A stretch of DNA of 64,000 bases from Methylorubrum suomiense (GTDB lineage Bacteria; Pseudomonadota; Alphaproteobacteria; Rhizobiales; Beijerinckiaceae): NCBI RefSeq assembly GCF_022179765.1, contig NZ_BPRE01000003.1:248001-312000 (forward strand). Reading direction: 5' to 3'. Below the pieces are notes generated by a model. It saw only the letters and a program-made list of their open reading frames with translations. It made no database searches and was not told where the DNA came from. Position numbers and translations under genes: made by a program. Within the stretch, counting starts at the first letter, position 1; the number at the start of each line of letters is the position of its first letter. Below, piece by piece: positions 17,101-25,046 of this stretch.

Positions 17101-17707
17101 CGCCGCGCACGGCGTATTCGCCGGTGTCGCGCACCGTCCCCGTGCGCAGAAACCCGTTGGCCTCGACCCAGGCCACGACCTTGTCCATCGGCACCACGTT
17201 GCCGATCGCCGCCGAGAAGGTCTCGACCGCGACCCGGGCCCGCGGCGGCACCCGCTGCACCAGGGCGTTGACGGTGGTGCAGAGGATGCGCGGCTTCTCC
17301 TCCGAGGAGCGCGAGCGGGTCAGCCGCGACAGAGCCGTCATCCGCTGGGCCGCAATGGCGCCGTTCGGGGAGACGCGGTCGTAGGGCTGGCAATCCCAGG
17401 CCGGGAAACTCATCGCCTCGATCTCGGGGGCGACGAATTTCAACGCGGTCTGGAACGCGTTGGACCGGCCGGAATCGCGGGCGACATGCACCAGCACCGC
17501 CGGGCCTTCGAAACTCCCCGAGAGCGCGCGGGCGAGATCGGCGACGACCAGCGCGTCGAACCCGTCGGGTACGGAGGCGAGCGTCGGGCTGTCGCCGCGT
17601 TTGATCGCGTCGAGCGCCTTGGTCAGCGGCGCCGATTTCGGCAGCGCGAAGCGGGCGGTCTGCGGCTTCGGCGCTGCGGCGGGGGGCTTGGGCTGGGGCT
17701 TGGCCAT
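14108..17707 (-). CDS. mfd: Transcription-repair coupling factor Mfd
   Basis: From ATG 17707 this is 1199 residues, close to the usual 1150-1200. Domains in order are a UvrB-like N-terminal part; the RNA-polymerase-interacting domain with DLVVHSDHGIGRFVGL; RecG-like superfamily 2 motor modules with Walker A GDVGFGKTEVA, box II VDEEQHFG and LSATPIPRTLQLAM; QLRGRVGRSKARAYAL; and the TRCF C-terminal domain. Mfd pushes stalled polymerase off DNA lesions and recruits UvrA. An in-frame extension to 17788 is less likely because it adds a low-complexity Pro/Arg segment. No strong Shine-Dalgarno is visible. recG, a related translocase, is nearby on the other strand. Confidence 0.96.
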   Translation of the reverse strand: MAKPQPKPPAAAPKPQTARFALPKSAPLTKALDAIKRGDSPTLASVPDGFDALVVADLARALSGSFEGPAVLVHVARDSGRSNAFQTALKFVAPEIEAMSFPAWDCQPYDRVSPNGAIAAQRMTALSRLTRSRSSEEKPRILCTTVNALVQRVPPRARVAVETFSAAIGNVVPMDKVVAWVEANGFLRTGTVRDTGEYAVRGGILDLSPPGLPNPIRLDFFGDTLESIRAFDPETQRTVGSLRSLDLVPMSEVQLTTETIRRFRQGYLTSFGAANRDDRLYETVSEGRRYAGLEHWMPLFYDGLDTLFDYLGDVPMVFDAQVEEAASERLALIQDYFLARESALKTPQAGVAPYKPLPPRALYLTPNEWKAKVEAGTVMRLTPFAQPDSDARAVIDCGAKAGRSFAPERAEEATSVFDAVVAHVRELQASGHHVILGSWSDGSRDRLCGVLTDHGLKKPIEINTLTAVNALKRGTDVAVAVWGLESGFVIDRLAVIAEGDILGDRLVRQKRKAKRPQDIILEVQALQPGDLVVHSDHGIGRFVGLKTVTAAGAPHDCLELQYTGGLLLLPVENIELLTRYGSEDSEVALDRLGGGAWQARKAKMKRRILEMAGELIKVAAARFVKPAPSLRAPEGLYEEFAARFAFQETEDQANAIDAVLDDLNAGRPMDRLVCGDVGFGKTEVALRAAFAAAISGKQVAVVVPTTLLARQHFRTFVERFKGLPINIAQLSRFVSAGDQRQNRAGLAEGKIDIVVGTHALLAKNVAFKDLGLIIVDEEQHFGVAHKERLKALQADVHVLTLSATPIPRTLQLAMTGVRELSIIATPPVDRLAVRTFVTPFDPLLIREALLRERYRGGQSFYVVPRIEDLAEVKRFLDTEMPETTVAVAHGQMAAGQLEDVMTAFYEGKYDVLLSTTIVESGLDIPTANTLIVHRADMFGLAALYQLRGRVGRSKARAYALFTTPANRQLTAQAEQRLKVLQSLDTLGAGFQLASHDLDIRGAGNLLGDAQSGHIKEVGYELYQQMLEDAVTALKAGIEEPQEEAWSPTIALGAPVTIPEDYVEDLTVRLGLYRRLSTIENDAEMESFGAELIDRFGPLPPEVEQLLKIVTIKILCRDANVEKVEAGPKGVVVHFRGKSFANPQGLAAMVVEQGSFAKVRPDMSVVFIRELDTIPERLKVTTQIMRGLVTIAGRVKKKAA

Positions 17708-17801
17708 CGGGGGGAACAGTTCAGGAAGACGGATCGGGACAGGCGCCGGGGGGATCGCTCTCGACCCAAACCAGTCCCCTCGGCCCAAGGTCCCGCGCAG
17801 C

Positions 17802-17890
17802 GGCCTCGAAGAAGGTTTCCGGAACCCGCGCGATCCCTGGAGCCCTCCTTCGAGGCCCGCTCAAGCGGGCACCTCAGGATGAGGGTGATG
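17802..17890. repeat. Palindromic intergenic repeat, copy 2
   Basis: The stretch reads AGCGGCCTCGAAGAAGG on the left and GAGCCCTCCTTCGAGGCCCG, then CACCTCAGGATGAGGG on the right, so it is a variant of the hairpin at 18379-18492. It sits between mfd (start 17707) and sdhE (end 17917). Confidence 0.65.
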
Positions 17891-17916
17891 GATGGGACGA
17901 AGACTCGGCTCTCGCC

Positions 17917-18213
17917 TCAGTTATGGATCGGCGCGTCGTGCTTATGAAACGCCCGGAGGCGGCGATAGACCGGCGTGTCGTAATTCTCCGGCGTCGCGTC
18001 CTCGCCGGTGAGCCAGCGGAACAGGTCGCGGTCCGGTACTTCGATCAGCGCCTCGAACTGCGTCAATTCCTCGTCCGACAGATCGCCGATCTCGGCATCG
18101 GCGAAACGGCCCATGATGAGATCCATCTCGCGGATGCCCCGGTGCCACGCCCGGAACAGGGTGCGGCGGCGGCGCGGGTCGAGGTCGGCGCTGGAGCGTG
18201 TGGTGCCGGACAT
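17917..18213 (-). CDS. sdhE: Succinate dehydrogenase flavinylation factor SdhE
   Basis: A 98-residue protein (from ATG 18213) with the SdhE/SDH5 signature: RRRTLFRAWHRGIREMDLIM, carrying the RGxxE motif that docks on SdhA, then FADAEIGDLSDEELTQFEAL and DLFRWLTGE. SdhE assists covalent FAD attachment to the succinate dehydrogenase flavoprotein. It acts in the cytosol. It is separated from mfd by a palindromic repeat and diverges from recG, a common neighbour arrangement (sdhE-mfd-recG) in alphaproteobacteria. A frame from 18258 would add a short N-terminal segment that is not family-like. Confidence 0.92.
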   Translation of the reverse strand: MSGTTRSSADLDPRRRRTLFRAWHRGIREMDLIMGRFADAEIGDLSDEELTQFEALIEVPDRDLFRWLTGEDATPENYDTPVYRRLRAFHKHDAPIHN

Positions 18214-18378
18214 GGAGAGGATTCCCTCCGAGATGGCTCTCGTGGTGATGACAGGCATGTAGAGGGCCGATCGCCGCCCGGCAAACGGTGCGTGCGCATG
18301 ATGCCATCTGCGCAGATCCGATGAAACGCGGTATCGTGGCGCCCGCGGCCCGTTCCAGAAGCCTCGCTCCCACCCACG

Positions 18379-18492
18379 CCCTCATCCTGAGGTGCCGGCG
18401 CGACAGCGGCGGCCTCGAAGGAGGGCTCCAGGAATCGCTGAGCGAACCGGAGCCCTCCTTCGAGGCCGCTACGCGGCACCTCAGGATGAGGG
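18379..18492. repeat. Long inverted palindromic intergenic repeat (about 114 bases)
   Basis: The outer arms CCCTCATCCTGAGGTGCC (18379-18396) and GGCACCTCAGGATGAGGG (18475-18492) are perfect 18-base complements. The inner arms at 18409-18429 and 18449-18469 are perfect 21-base complements centred on GCCTCGAAGGAGG. As RNA it folds into one long, interrupted stem. The same family recurs at 14041, 17802 and 42713. It is located upstream of recG, between divergent sdhE and recG. Confidence 0.85.
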
Positions 18493-18541
18493 GGTTGGAT
18501 GGGAGGGCCGTTGCCGTCGTTCTCTCGCGCCCGAAAGGCCC

Positions 18542-20725
18542 ATGAACTCGGAATCCGAACAGGCCCTCGCATTCGATCCGGGCCCCGCCCCGCCCCAGCG
18601 GGACGACGCCCCGTCTTTGCGCCCGAGCATCCTCGATCCGCTCTTCGCCCCCGCCCGCGGCCTGCCCGGCGTCGGCCCGAAGATCGCGCCGCTCATTGAG
18701 AAGCTGCTCGGCTCGGAGGAGCGCCCGGCCCGGGTCGCCGACCTCCTGTTCCACCTGCCCCAGAGCGGCGTCGCCCGGCCGCTCTGCGGCTCGATCCGCG
18801 ACGCGCCGACCGGCGAGCCGGTGACGCTCGGCGTCACGGTGGTGGCGCATCGCCCGCCGGGTCTGGGCAAGCGCGCCTTCCGCGTGCTGGTCGAGGACGG
18901 GACCGGCGACATCAGCCTCGTCTTCTTCGGCATGCCGAAGGGGCGCATCGACAAGATGCTGCCCCTCGGGAGCCACCGCTACGTCTCCGGCCGGATCGAC
19001 CTGTGGGACGGCACGCGGCAGATGGTGCATCCCTCCCGCATCCTCGATGAGGCGGGTCTGGCCAGCCTGCCCGCCGTCGAGCCGATCTACGGGGCGACCG
19101 AGGGTCTGACTTCGCGGTTGATCGGCAAGATCGTCCACGGCGCGCTGGAGCGGCTGCCGGTGCTGCCGGAATGGCAGGATCCGGCCTTCCTCGCCCGCAA
19201 CCGCTTCCCGGCCTTCGCCGAGGCTCTCCGGATCGAGCACCGCCCGGAGGAGGCACCGCCGCCGCCGCGGGAGGGCGAGACCGTGCCGCCGAGCCCGTCC
19301 CGGCGGCGGCTGGCCTACGACGAACTGCTCGCCTCCCAGCTCGCCCTCGCCCTGCTGCGCGCCCGCCAGCGCCGCAAGCCCGGCCGGGTCAATGCCGGCG
19401 ACGGGCATCTGAAGGCGCGGATCGAGGCCGCCCTGCCCTTCGCGCTGACCGGCGCGCAGGCGCGCGCCGTGGAAGAGATCCGCGGCGACATGGCCGCCGA
19501 CCGGCGCATGCTGCGCCTGCTCCAGGGCGATGTCGGCTCGGGCAAGACCGCGGTCGCCCTGCTCGCCATGGCCTCCGCCGTCGAGGCCGGCCGGCAGGCC
19601 GCCCTGATGGCCCCGACCGAGATCCTGGCGCGGCAGCATTTCGAGCGTCTGGTGCCGCTCGCGGAGGGCTTGCGCCTGCGGCTGCTCACCGGGCGCGACC
19701 GGGCCTCCGAGCGCCGGGCGACGCTCGCGGACCTGGCGGCGGGTAACATCGACATCGTGGTCGGCACCCACGCCCTGTTCCAGGACGCGGTGGCCTTCCG
19801 CGATCTCGGCCTCGCGGTGGTCGACGAGCAGCATCGCTTCGGCGTCCACCAGCGCCTCGCCCTCGGGGCCAAGGGCGAGGCGGTCGACATCCTGGTGATG
19901 ACGGCAACCCCGATCCCGCGCACCCTCGCCCTCACCTTCTTCGGCGACATGGACGTGTCGGTGCTCGACGAGAAGCCCGCCGGGCGCCAGCCGATCAAGA
20001 CGATCACGATCCCGGTCGAGCGCATCGGCGACGTGGTGGAGGGGCTTCAGCGGGCGCTGCAATCGGGCGACCGGGTCTACTGGATCTGCCCGCTCGTGGC
20101 GGAATCCGAATTCGTCGACCTCGCGGCGGCCGAGGAGCGGTTCGAGGACCTGAAGAAGCATTTCGGCGAGGGCGTCGGCCTGATCCACGGCAAGATGCCG
20201 GGGCCGGAGAAGGACGCGGCGATGGAGGCCTTCGCGACGGGGCGCACCCGCGTGCTGGTCTCCACCACCGTGGTCGAGGTCGGCGTGGACGTGCCCGAGG
20301 CCACCATCATGGTGATCGAGCATGCGGAGCGCTTCGGTCTCGCCCAGCTCCACCAGCTGCGCGGCCGGGTCGGGCGCGGGTCGAAGGCCTCGTCCTGCCT
20401 GCTGCTCTATCGCGGGCCGCTGGGGCAGGTGTCCAAGGCCCGCCTGGAGATGATGCGGGCGAGCGAGGACGGTTTTCGGATCGCCGAGGAGGATCTGCGC
20501 CTGCGCGGCGAGGGCGAGGTTCTCGGCACCCGCCAATCCGGCATGGCGGCCTTCCGCCTCGCCCGGCTCGAGAGCGACGGCGCTCTATTGGAAGCGGCCC
20601 GCGACGATGCCCGGCTGATCGTCGAGCGGGATCCGCGCCTGCGGAGCGAGCGCGGCCAAGCCCTCCGGGTGCTGCTCTACCTGTTCGAGCGCGAGGCGGC
20701 GATCCGGTTGATCGGGGCCGGGTGA
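18542..20725 (+). CDS. recG: ATP-dependent DNA helicase RecG
   Basis: From ATG 18542 the protein has 727 residues (RecG is usually about 690-700). The wedge/OB domain comes first (GVGPKIAPLIEKLL; VTLGVTVVAHRPP). The superfamily 2 motor follows, with Walker A QGDVGSGKTAVA near residue 322, VVGTHALFQ, box II VVDEQHRFGVHQ near 423, TATPIPRTLALT near 450, and QLRGRVGRG near 605. RecG reverses stalled forks and processes recombination intermediates. The 50 residues that an upstream in-frame start would add fall in the palindromic repeat and are not part of the protein. Confidence 0.96.
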   Translation: MNSESEQALAFDPGPAPPQRDDAPSLRPSILDPLFAPARGLPGVGPKIAPLIEKLLGSEERPARVADLLFHLPQSGVARPLCGSIRDAPTGEPVTLGVTVVAHRPPGLGKRAFRVLVEDGTGDISLVFFGMPKGRIDKMLPLGSHRYVSGRIDLWDGTRQMVHPSRILDEAGLASLPAVEPIYGATEGLTSRLIGKIVHGALERLPVLPEWQDPAFLARNRFPAFAEALRIEHRPEEAPPPPREGETVPPSPSRRRLAYDELLASQLALALLRARQRRKPGRVNAGDGHLKARIEAALPFALTGAQARAVEEIRGDMAADRRMLRLLQGDVGSGKTAVALLAMASAVEAGRQAALMAPTEILARQHFERLVPLAEGLRLRLLTGRDRASERRATLADLAAGNIDIVVGTHALFQDAVAFRDLGLAVVDEQHRFGVHQRLALGAKGEAVDILVMTATPIPRTLALTFFGDMDVSVLDEKPAGRQPIKTITIPVERIGDVVEGLQRALQSGDRVYWICPLVAESEFVDLAAAEERFEDLKKHFGEGVGLIHGKMPGPEKDAAMEAFATGRTRVLVSTTVVEVGVDVPEATIMVIEHAERFGLAQLHQLRGRVGRGSKASSCLLLYRGPLGQVSKARLEMMRASEDGFRIAEEDLRLRGEGEVLGTRQSGMAAFRLARLESDGALLEAARDDARLIVERDPRLRSERGQALRVLLYLFEREAAIRLIGAG

Positions 20726-20737
20726 GTCGCTCGCAGG

Positions 20738-20815
20738 CGTTCAGGCTCGTTCAGGAAACCGTCCGGATCCGTTCAGTTTCGTTCAGAAAGGAGCGAAATC
20801 GAACGGCGCGTTCAG
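20738..20815. repeat. Five direct CGTTCAG repeats upstream of the 107-aa gene
   Basis: CGTTCAG occurs at 20738, 20748, 20770, 20780 and 20809. Two pairs are spaced exactly 10 bases apart, one helical turn, as in iteron or operator arrays; the remaining gaps are 22 and 29. They lie in the 318-base gap after recG. The rest of this gap (20816-21043) is A+T-richer and holds no recognisable gene. Confidence 0.6.
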
Positions 20816-21043
20816 AAAAATGCGCGCCACCGGAGCGATCCGCAAAATGCCGCAAACTCAGCGAGTGAATTGGTATTTGCTAAGTGATTGCAAGTACTTA
20901 TCCGGACGTCTCAATGCTCCGGCTAAGCTTGGCGGTGACCCGCAAATTGGAGGATACCTTGTATCTGCCCCAATTGCCCCTTAACTGGAGATGAACAAAC
21001 GGCCTCGTAGACCGGGGTGCCACTGGAAAGAAGGAGGGTCGCC

Positions 21044-21367
21044 ATGTCGATCGCACCGTTCCAACGCCTGCCGGGTTCCTCCGAGAATTGGGGAGCCGAT
21101 ACCCTCTCCGTCGAACCCTGGCTGATGCCGATCAGCGATCACGCGACGCGCGACGAGACGACGACGGACGCGCTCATCAGCGCGGTGAAGCAGTCCTCAC
21201 GTCGGTTCTGGATCGCCGCCAACGCCCTCTGCGCCGTGCTGGCGCTGTTGCTCACGGCTCAGGTCGCGACCGACTGGAACAGCCCGGTCGCCCGTCCGGC
21301 CACCGGCCAGGTTGCCGACGCGTCGCCGCCGACCCTGGCCGTCGAGAAGGCCTCGCTGCAGCACTGA
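21044..21367 (+). CDS. Single-pass membrane protein of unknown function (107 aa)
   Basis: AAGGAGG at 21031-21037 fixes ATG 21044. A cytosolic N-terminal segment of about 55 residues (PFQRLPGSSENWGADTLSVE...) precedes one membrane helix (RFWIAANALCAVLALLLTAQ, about 54-73). A short external tail rich in Pro/Ala follows. I recognise no family. A perfect 10-bp intrinsic terminator lies 49 bases after the stop. The gene is preceded by the CGTTCAG array, suggesting dedicated regulation. Confidence 0.75.
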   Translation: MSIAPFQRLPGSSENWGADTLSVEPWLMPISDHATRDETTTDALISAVKQSSRRFWIAANALCAVLALLLTAQVATDWNSPVARPATGQVADASPPTLAVEKASLQH

Positions 21368-21404
21368 CCGGCCGAACGAACGCTCGTTCGGATCTCTCGT
21401 CTGA

Positions 21405-22190
21405 TCACCCGTCTTGGCGCGCCGGCTCCCGGCGCGCCTTTTCCATGTCCGGCCCCTGCGTCTGCCGCAGGGACGCCGCCATGGCGTTGAGCCGGGCCTG
21501 AGGATCCTCGGGCTGGATCACGCCCGCCGACATCACCAGCTTGGCCGCGTCGTCCACGCTGATGGCGACCTCCACGATCTCGGAGCGCGGCAGGTAGAAG
21601 AAGAACCCTGTAGTCGGATTCGGCGCGCAGGGCAGGAACACGCCGACATAATCGTGCGCGCCGCCCTCCTTCGCGTGGAGCGCGTCCCGCACCTCGGTCG
21701 CCGCCGGGGCGGAGAGGAACACCACCGACCACGTGCCCTTCACCGGGAACTCGACGAGGCCGACGGTGCGGAACGACGTGCCGTTGGCCGAGAACAGGGT
21801 CTCGAAGATCTGCCGCAGGCCCCGGTAGAGCCCGGAGATCACCGGCGTGCGGGCGAGCAGCACCTCGCCGAACTCCACCACCGAGCGCCCGACGAGGTTG
21901 GCGGTGAGGAAGCCCAGCAGCGTCACCGCGACGAAGGCGATAACGAGGCCGAGCCCGGGGATCGAGAACGGCAGGTAATGGTCCGGCAGGTAGCTGGCCG
22001 GCACCAGCGGCTTCACCCAGCCGTCGATGAGGGCGATGAACCACCACGTGATGTAGATCGTGATCGCGAGGGGGCCCGCGACGATGATGCCGGTGAGGAA
22101 GTAGGTCCGCAGGCGCCCGCGGGCGCTGACGCGCTTCTTGGAAGGAGCGCCGTCCGGGGCCTCGGGGATCGGCGACAGGGTGGGCGCCAC
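21405..22190 (-). CDS. DUF502 family membrane protein
   Basis: From GTG 22190 (behind GAGG) this is 261 residues. Two membrane helices (LRTYFLTGIIVAGPLAITIY and a second near IPGLGLVIAFVAVTLLGFL) precede a soluble region with VGLVEFPVKGTWSVVFLSAP and VGVFLPCAPNPTTGFFFYL, the DUF502/COG2928 pattern. The family is widespread but without known activity. A TTG start at 22280 would extend it by 30 residues, and the ATG at 22194 is in another frame. Convergent with the 107-aa gene, sharing the 3' hairpin zone. Confidence 0.82.
   Translation of the reverse strand: MAPTLSPIPEAPDGAPSKKRVSARGRLRTYFLTGIIVAGPLAITIYITWWFIALIDGWVKPLVPASYLPDHYLPFSIPGLGLVIAFVAVTLLGFLTANLVGRSVVEFGEVLLARTPVISGLYRGLRQIFETLFSANGTSFRTVGLVEFPVKGTWSVVFLSAPAATEVRDALHAKEGGAHDYVGVFLPCAPNPTTGFFFYLPRSEIVEVAISVDDAAKLVMSAGVIQPEDPQARLNAMAASLRQTQGPDMEKARREPARQDG
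21416..21442 (+). terminator. Intrinsic terminator, GGCGCGCCGG stem
   Basis: GGCGCGCCGG (21416-21425), loop CTC, then CCGGCGCGCC (21429-21438) and TTTT at 21439-21442. It is a perfect 10-bp stem for the plus-strand gene ending at 21367, and lies inside the 3' end of the convergent DUF502 gene. Confidence 0.8.
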
Positions 22191-22425
22191 GCATGCACCT
22201 CGGGCGACGGAGCCTGAGACCGACGGGCTTTCCCCGCCGCCTCGGGGCAGAGACGTAGCCGTTGGGATCGAACGGCTCAAGGCTGAAACGCCCCGGTCAA
22301 GGCGGCGCCCGCCCGGCGTAAATCATCGCGGGAGAGTTGATGGCGCGCGAGGCGACTTGATCGGGGCCGACCGGCGCATAACTCGGCCGTGGGCCCGAGA
22401 GGCCTGAGTAAACGGAGGAAATGCC

Positions 22426-22860
22426 ATGCACGTCACCATCGAGCAGGCCGAGAAGGCGATCGCGGCCGCCCGCGCCAAGGCGGTGGAACTCGGTACGCAG
22501 ATGTGCATCGCGGTCGTCGATTCCGGCGGCAACCTCAAGGCCTTCCACCGCATGGACGGCGCCTGGGTCGGCTCCATCGACATCGCGCAGAAGAAGGCCA
22601 AGACCGCCGTGTTCTTCGGCATGAAGACCGGTGCCATCGGCCAGCTGTCGCAGCCGGGCGGCTCGCTCTACGGCATCGAGCACTCGAATGAAGGCCTCAT
22701 CACCTTCCCCGGCGGCATCCCGATCGTCGATTCCGACGGCGAGATGTCCGGGGCCATCGGCGTCAGCGGCTCCTCGGTGGAGAACGACGACGCCGTGGCC
22801 CTGGCCGGTGCGCAGGTGATCGGCGACACGGAACTGCCGGATCACCCCTGGCGGACGTGA
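22426..22860 (+). CDS. GlcG/HbpS-type haem-binding family protein
   Basis: A 144-residue cytosolic protein with the HbpS/GlcG fold pattern: [55 protein letters not shown], then [21 protein letters not shown] and a C-terminal PDHPW. GGAGG lies just ahead of ATG 22426. Proteins of this family bind haem or small ligands and are often linked with oxidative stress or glycolate genes. There is no sensor partner next door; the divergent DUF502 gene and convergent glmS offer no clue. Confidence 0.85.
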   Translation: MHVTIEQAEKAIAAARAKAVELGTQMCIAVVDSGGNLKAFHRMDGAWVGSIDIAQKKAKTAVFFGMKTGAIGQLSQPGGSLYGIEHSNEGLITFPGGIPIVDSDGEMSGAIGVSGSSVENDDAVALAGAQVIGDTELPDHPWRT

Positions 22861-22876
22861 TCGCCGGAAAGGCGAG

Positions 22877-22901
22877 CGACGGCGCCTGTCCGGCGCCGTC
22901 G
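22877..22901. terminator. Bidirectional hairpin between the GlcG-like gene and glmS
   Basis: CGACGGCGCC (22877-22886) and GGCGCCGTCG (22892-22901) are perfect complements, with loop TGTCC. It lies between convergent genes ending at 22860 and 22911 and would serve both, although no clear T run follows. Confidence 0.6.
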
Positions 22902-22910
22902 TGCGGGGAC

Positions 22911-24737
22911 CTACTCGACCGTCACGGACTTCGCGAGGTTGCGCGGCTGGTCGACGTCTTTCCCCATGAAAACGGCGGTGTGATAGGCGATCAGCTGCAC
23001 CGGCACCGCGTAGACGATCGGCGCCACCACCGGGTCCATGTCCGGCATGGTCAGCGTCGCCAGCGTGTCGAGGCCCGCCGCCGCCGCGCCGCGGGCATCG
23101 CCCACCAGGATGATCCGGCCGCCGCGGGCGGCGACCTCCTGCATGTTCGACACCGTCTTCTCGAAGATCGCGTCGTGGGGGGCGATGACGATCACCGGCA
23201 CGCTCTCGTCGATCAGCGCGATGGGGCCGTGCTTGAGCTCGCCCGCCGCGTAACCTTCGGCGTGGATGTAGCTGATTTCCTTCAGCTTCAGCGCGCCCTC
23301 CAGCGCCATCGGGTAGCTGGTGCCGCGGCCGAGATAGAGCACGTCGCGGGCCTTGGCGATCTCGCGGGCGAGGGTCTCGACCTGCGGCTCCAGCGTGACC
23401 GATTCCGCCATCAGCCCCGGCACGGTGATCAGGGCATCGACGAGCGCGCGCTCGCGGGCGGCGTCGATGGTCCCCCGGGCGCGGCCCGCCGCGATGGCGA
23501 GGCAGAGCAGCACGGTGAGCTGGCAGGAGAAGGCTTTTGTGGACGCCACGCCGATCTCGGGGCCGGCAAGCGTCGGCATCACGGCGGAGGATTCCCGCGC
23601 GATGGTCGAGGTCGGCACGTTGACGACGCTGAGGGTGTGCTGGCCCTGGGCCTTGGCGTAGCGCAGCGAGGCCAGCGTGTCGGCGGTCTCGCCCGATTGC
23701 GAGATGACGAGCGTCAGCCCGCCCGCCTCCAGCGGCGGCTCGCGGTAGCGGGTCTCGGAGGCGACGTCGATCTCGACCGGCAGGCGCGCCAGGGTCTCGA
23801 ACCAGTACTTGGCCACCAGCCCGGCATAGAAGGCGGTGCCGCAGGCGGTGATCGACAGGCGCGAGAGCTTGGCGAAGTCGAAGGGCAAGGCGCCGGGCAG
23901 CGCGATGCGGCCTCCCGCCATGTCGACGTAGTGGGCGAGCGTGCGCCCGACGACCTCCGGCTGCTCGTGGATCTCCTTCGCCATGAAGTGGCGGTGATTG
24001 CCCTTGTCGACGAGGAAGGCCTGCGTCGCGATGCGCTGGCGCGGGCGCTTCACGACCTGCCCTTCGATGTCGCGGATCTCGGCGCCGTCGCGGGTCAGGA
24101 TCGCCCAGTCGCCCTCTTCGAGATAGGTGATCTCGTCGGTGAAGGGGGCGAGCGCCAGCGCGTCGGAGCCGAGATAGGTCTCGCCCCGCCCGAAGCCGAT
24201 GGCGAGCGGCGCGCCGTGGCGGGCGCCGATGAGGAAATCCTCCTGCCCCGCGAACAGGAAGCCCAGCGCGAAGGCGCCGCGCAGGCGCGGCAGGGCCTCG
24301 GCGACGGCCTCCACCGGCCCGAGACCCTGCGCCATCAGGTGGTTGACGAGCTGCGCGACGACCTCGGTGTCGGTCTCGGTCTCGAAGCGCGCGCCCGTGG
24401 CTTCGAGCTCGCTCTTCAACTCGCGAAAATTCTCGATGATGCCGTTATGGACCACCGCCAGGCGCTCGGTGGCGTGCGGGTGGGCGTTGGTCTCGTTGGG
24501 GCGGCCATGCGTCGCCCAGCGGGTATGGCCGATGCCGATGGCCCCCGTGAGCGGTGCCTGGGACAGCTTGATCTGCAGGTTCGCGAGCTTGCCCTCGGCG
24601 CGGCGACGCTCCAGCCGGCCATGCTCCAGCGTGGCGACGCCGGCGGAATCGTAGCCGCGATACTCAAGCCGCCGCAGCGCCTCGATCATCGCGTCCGCGA
24701 CCGCCTCGCGCCCGATGATGCCGACGATTCCGCACAT
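22911..24737 (-). CDS. glmS: Glutamine--fructose-6-phosphate aminotransferase (isomerizing)
   Basis: From ATG 24737 this is 608 residues, the standard GlmS length. The N-terminal glutaminase begins MCGIVGIIG, with Cys2 as nucleophile after Met removal, and contains RLEYRGYDSAGVA and GHTRWATHGRPNETNAHPH. Two SIS isomerase domains follow (SITACGTAFYAGLVAKYW, then SYIHAEGYAAGELKHGPIAL), ending with PRNLAKSVTVE. It makes glucosamine-6-phosphate, the first step of peptidoglycan and lipid A amino-sugar supply. It pairs with glmU 309 bases upstream on the same strand. There is no glmS ribozyme-like leader. Upstream in-frame codons to 24875 are not GlmS-like. Confidence 0.96.
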   Translation of the reverse strand: MCGIVGIIGREAVADAMIEALRRLEYRGYDSAGVATLEHGRLERRRAEGKLANLQIKLSQAPLTGAIGIGHTRWATHGRPNETNAHPHATERLAVVHNGIIENFRELKSELEATGARFETETDTEVVAQLVNHLMAQGLGPVEAVAEALPRLRGAFALGFLFAGQEDFLIGARHGAPLAIGFGRGETYLGSDALALAPFTDEITYLEEGDWAILTRDGAEIRDIEGQVVKRPRQRIATQAFLVDKGNHRHFMAKEIHEQPEVVGRTLAHYVDMAGGRIALPGALPFDFAKLSRLSITACGTAFYAGLVAKYWFETLARLPVEIDVASETRYREPPLEAGGLTLVISQSGETADTLASLRYAKAQGQHTLSVVNVPTSTIARESSAVMPTLAGPEIGVASTKAFSCQLTVLLCLAIAAGRARGTIDAARERALVDALITVPGLMAESVTLEPQVETLAREIAKARDVLYLGRGTSYPMALEGALKLKEISYIHAEGYAAGELKHGPIALIDESVPVIVIAPHDAIFEKTVSNMQEVAARGGRIILVGDARGAAAAGLDTLATLTMPDMDPVVAPIVYAVPVQLIAYHTAVFMGKDVDQPRNLAKSVTVE

Positions 24738-25046
24738 GACCCGATCCTTACGCCGTCCGGCCGGAAATGCGCCCGACGTCCCGAAACGGGATGTCGCCCC
24801 ATCCGCCTTGCCGCAGAGCAAAGGACGGGCCGGGGAACAGCGCGCGACCGGGCTTGTATCGGATCGCGGCGGCACAAGGCCAGCGCTTGCTTTCCGGTCG
24901 GCGGTCGTGTCCCGCCCTGGGGGCCTCGCGGCCCGGCCGTCCCTCGACGAGACGCCCCGGACGGTGCCGCGGGTCCCCTGTCCGTGGCGCGTTTCGGACC
25001 CGGCCCTACGGCGCCCCCGCCGGATCCGGGCGCTGACCCCGTGCGC
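24738..25046. other. Intergenic region between glmU and glmS
   Basis: 309 G+C-rich bases between same-strand genes. It probably contains the glmS leader and promoter, but I see no clear hexamers, hairpin riboswitch or repeat. In-frame coding extension of glmS into it lacks family similarity. Confidence 0.4.

Noticed and set aside
14309..17947. Open frame of about 1200 codons on the plus strand, antisense to mfd
   Set aside because: It is the shadow of high-G+C third-position bias in mfd; the translation is low-complexity Arg/His/Gly-rich with no domain, while the minus strand has every Mfd motif.
20738..20815. CRISPR interpretation of the CGTTCAG repeats
   Set aside because: The unit is only 7 bases, spacings are 10, 22 and 29, and no leader or cas gene is present.
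24738..25046. Possible glmS ribozyme or other RNA upstream of glmS
   Set aside because: The glmS ribozyme is confined mostly to Gram-positive bacteria, and no matching conserved core is visible.
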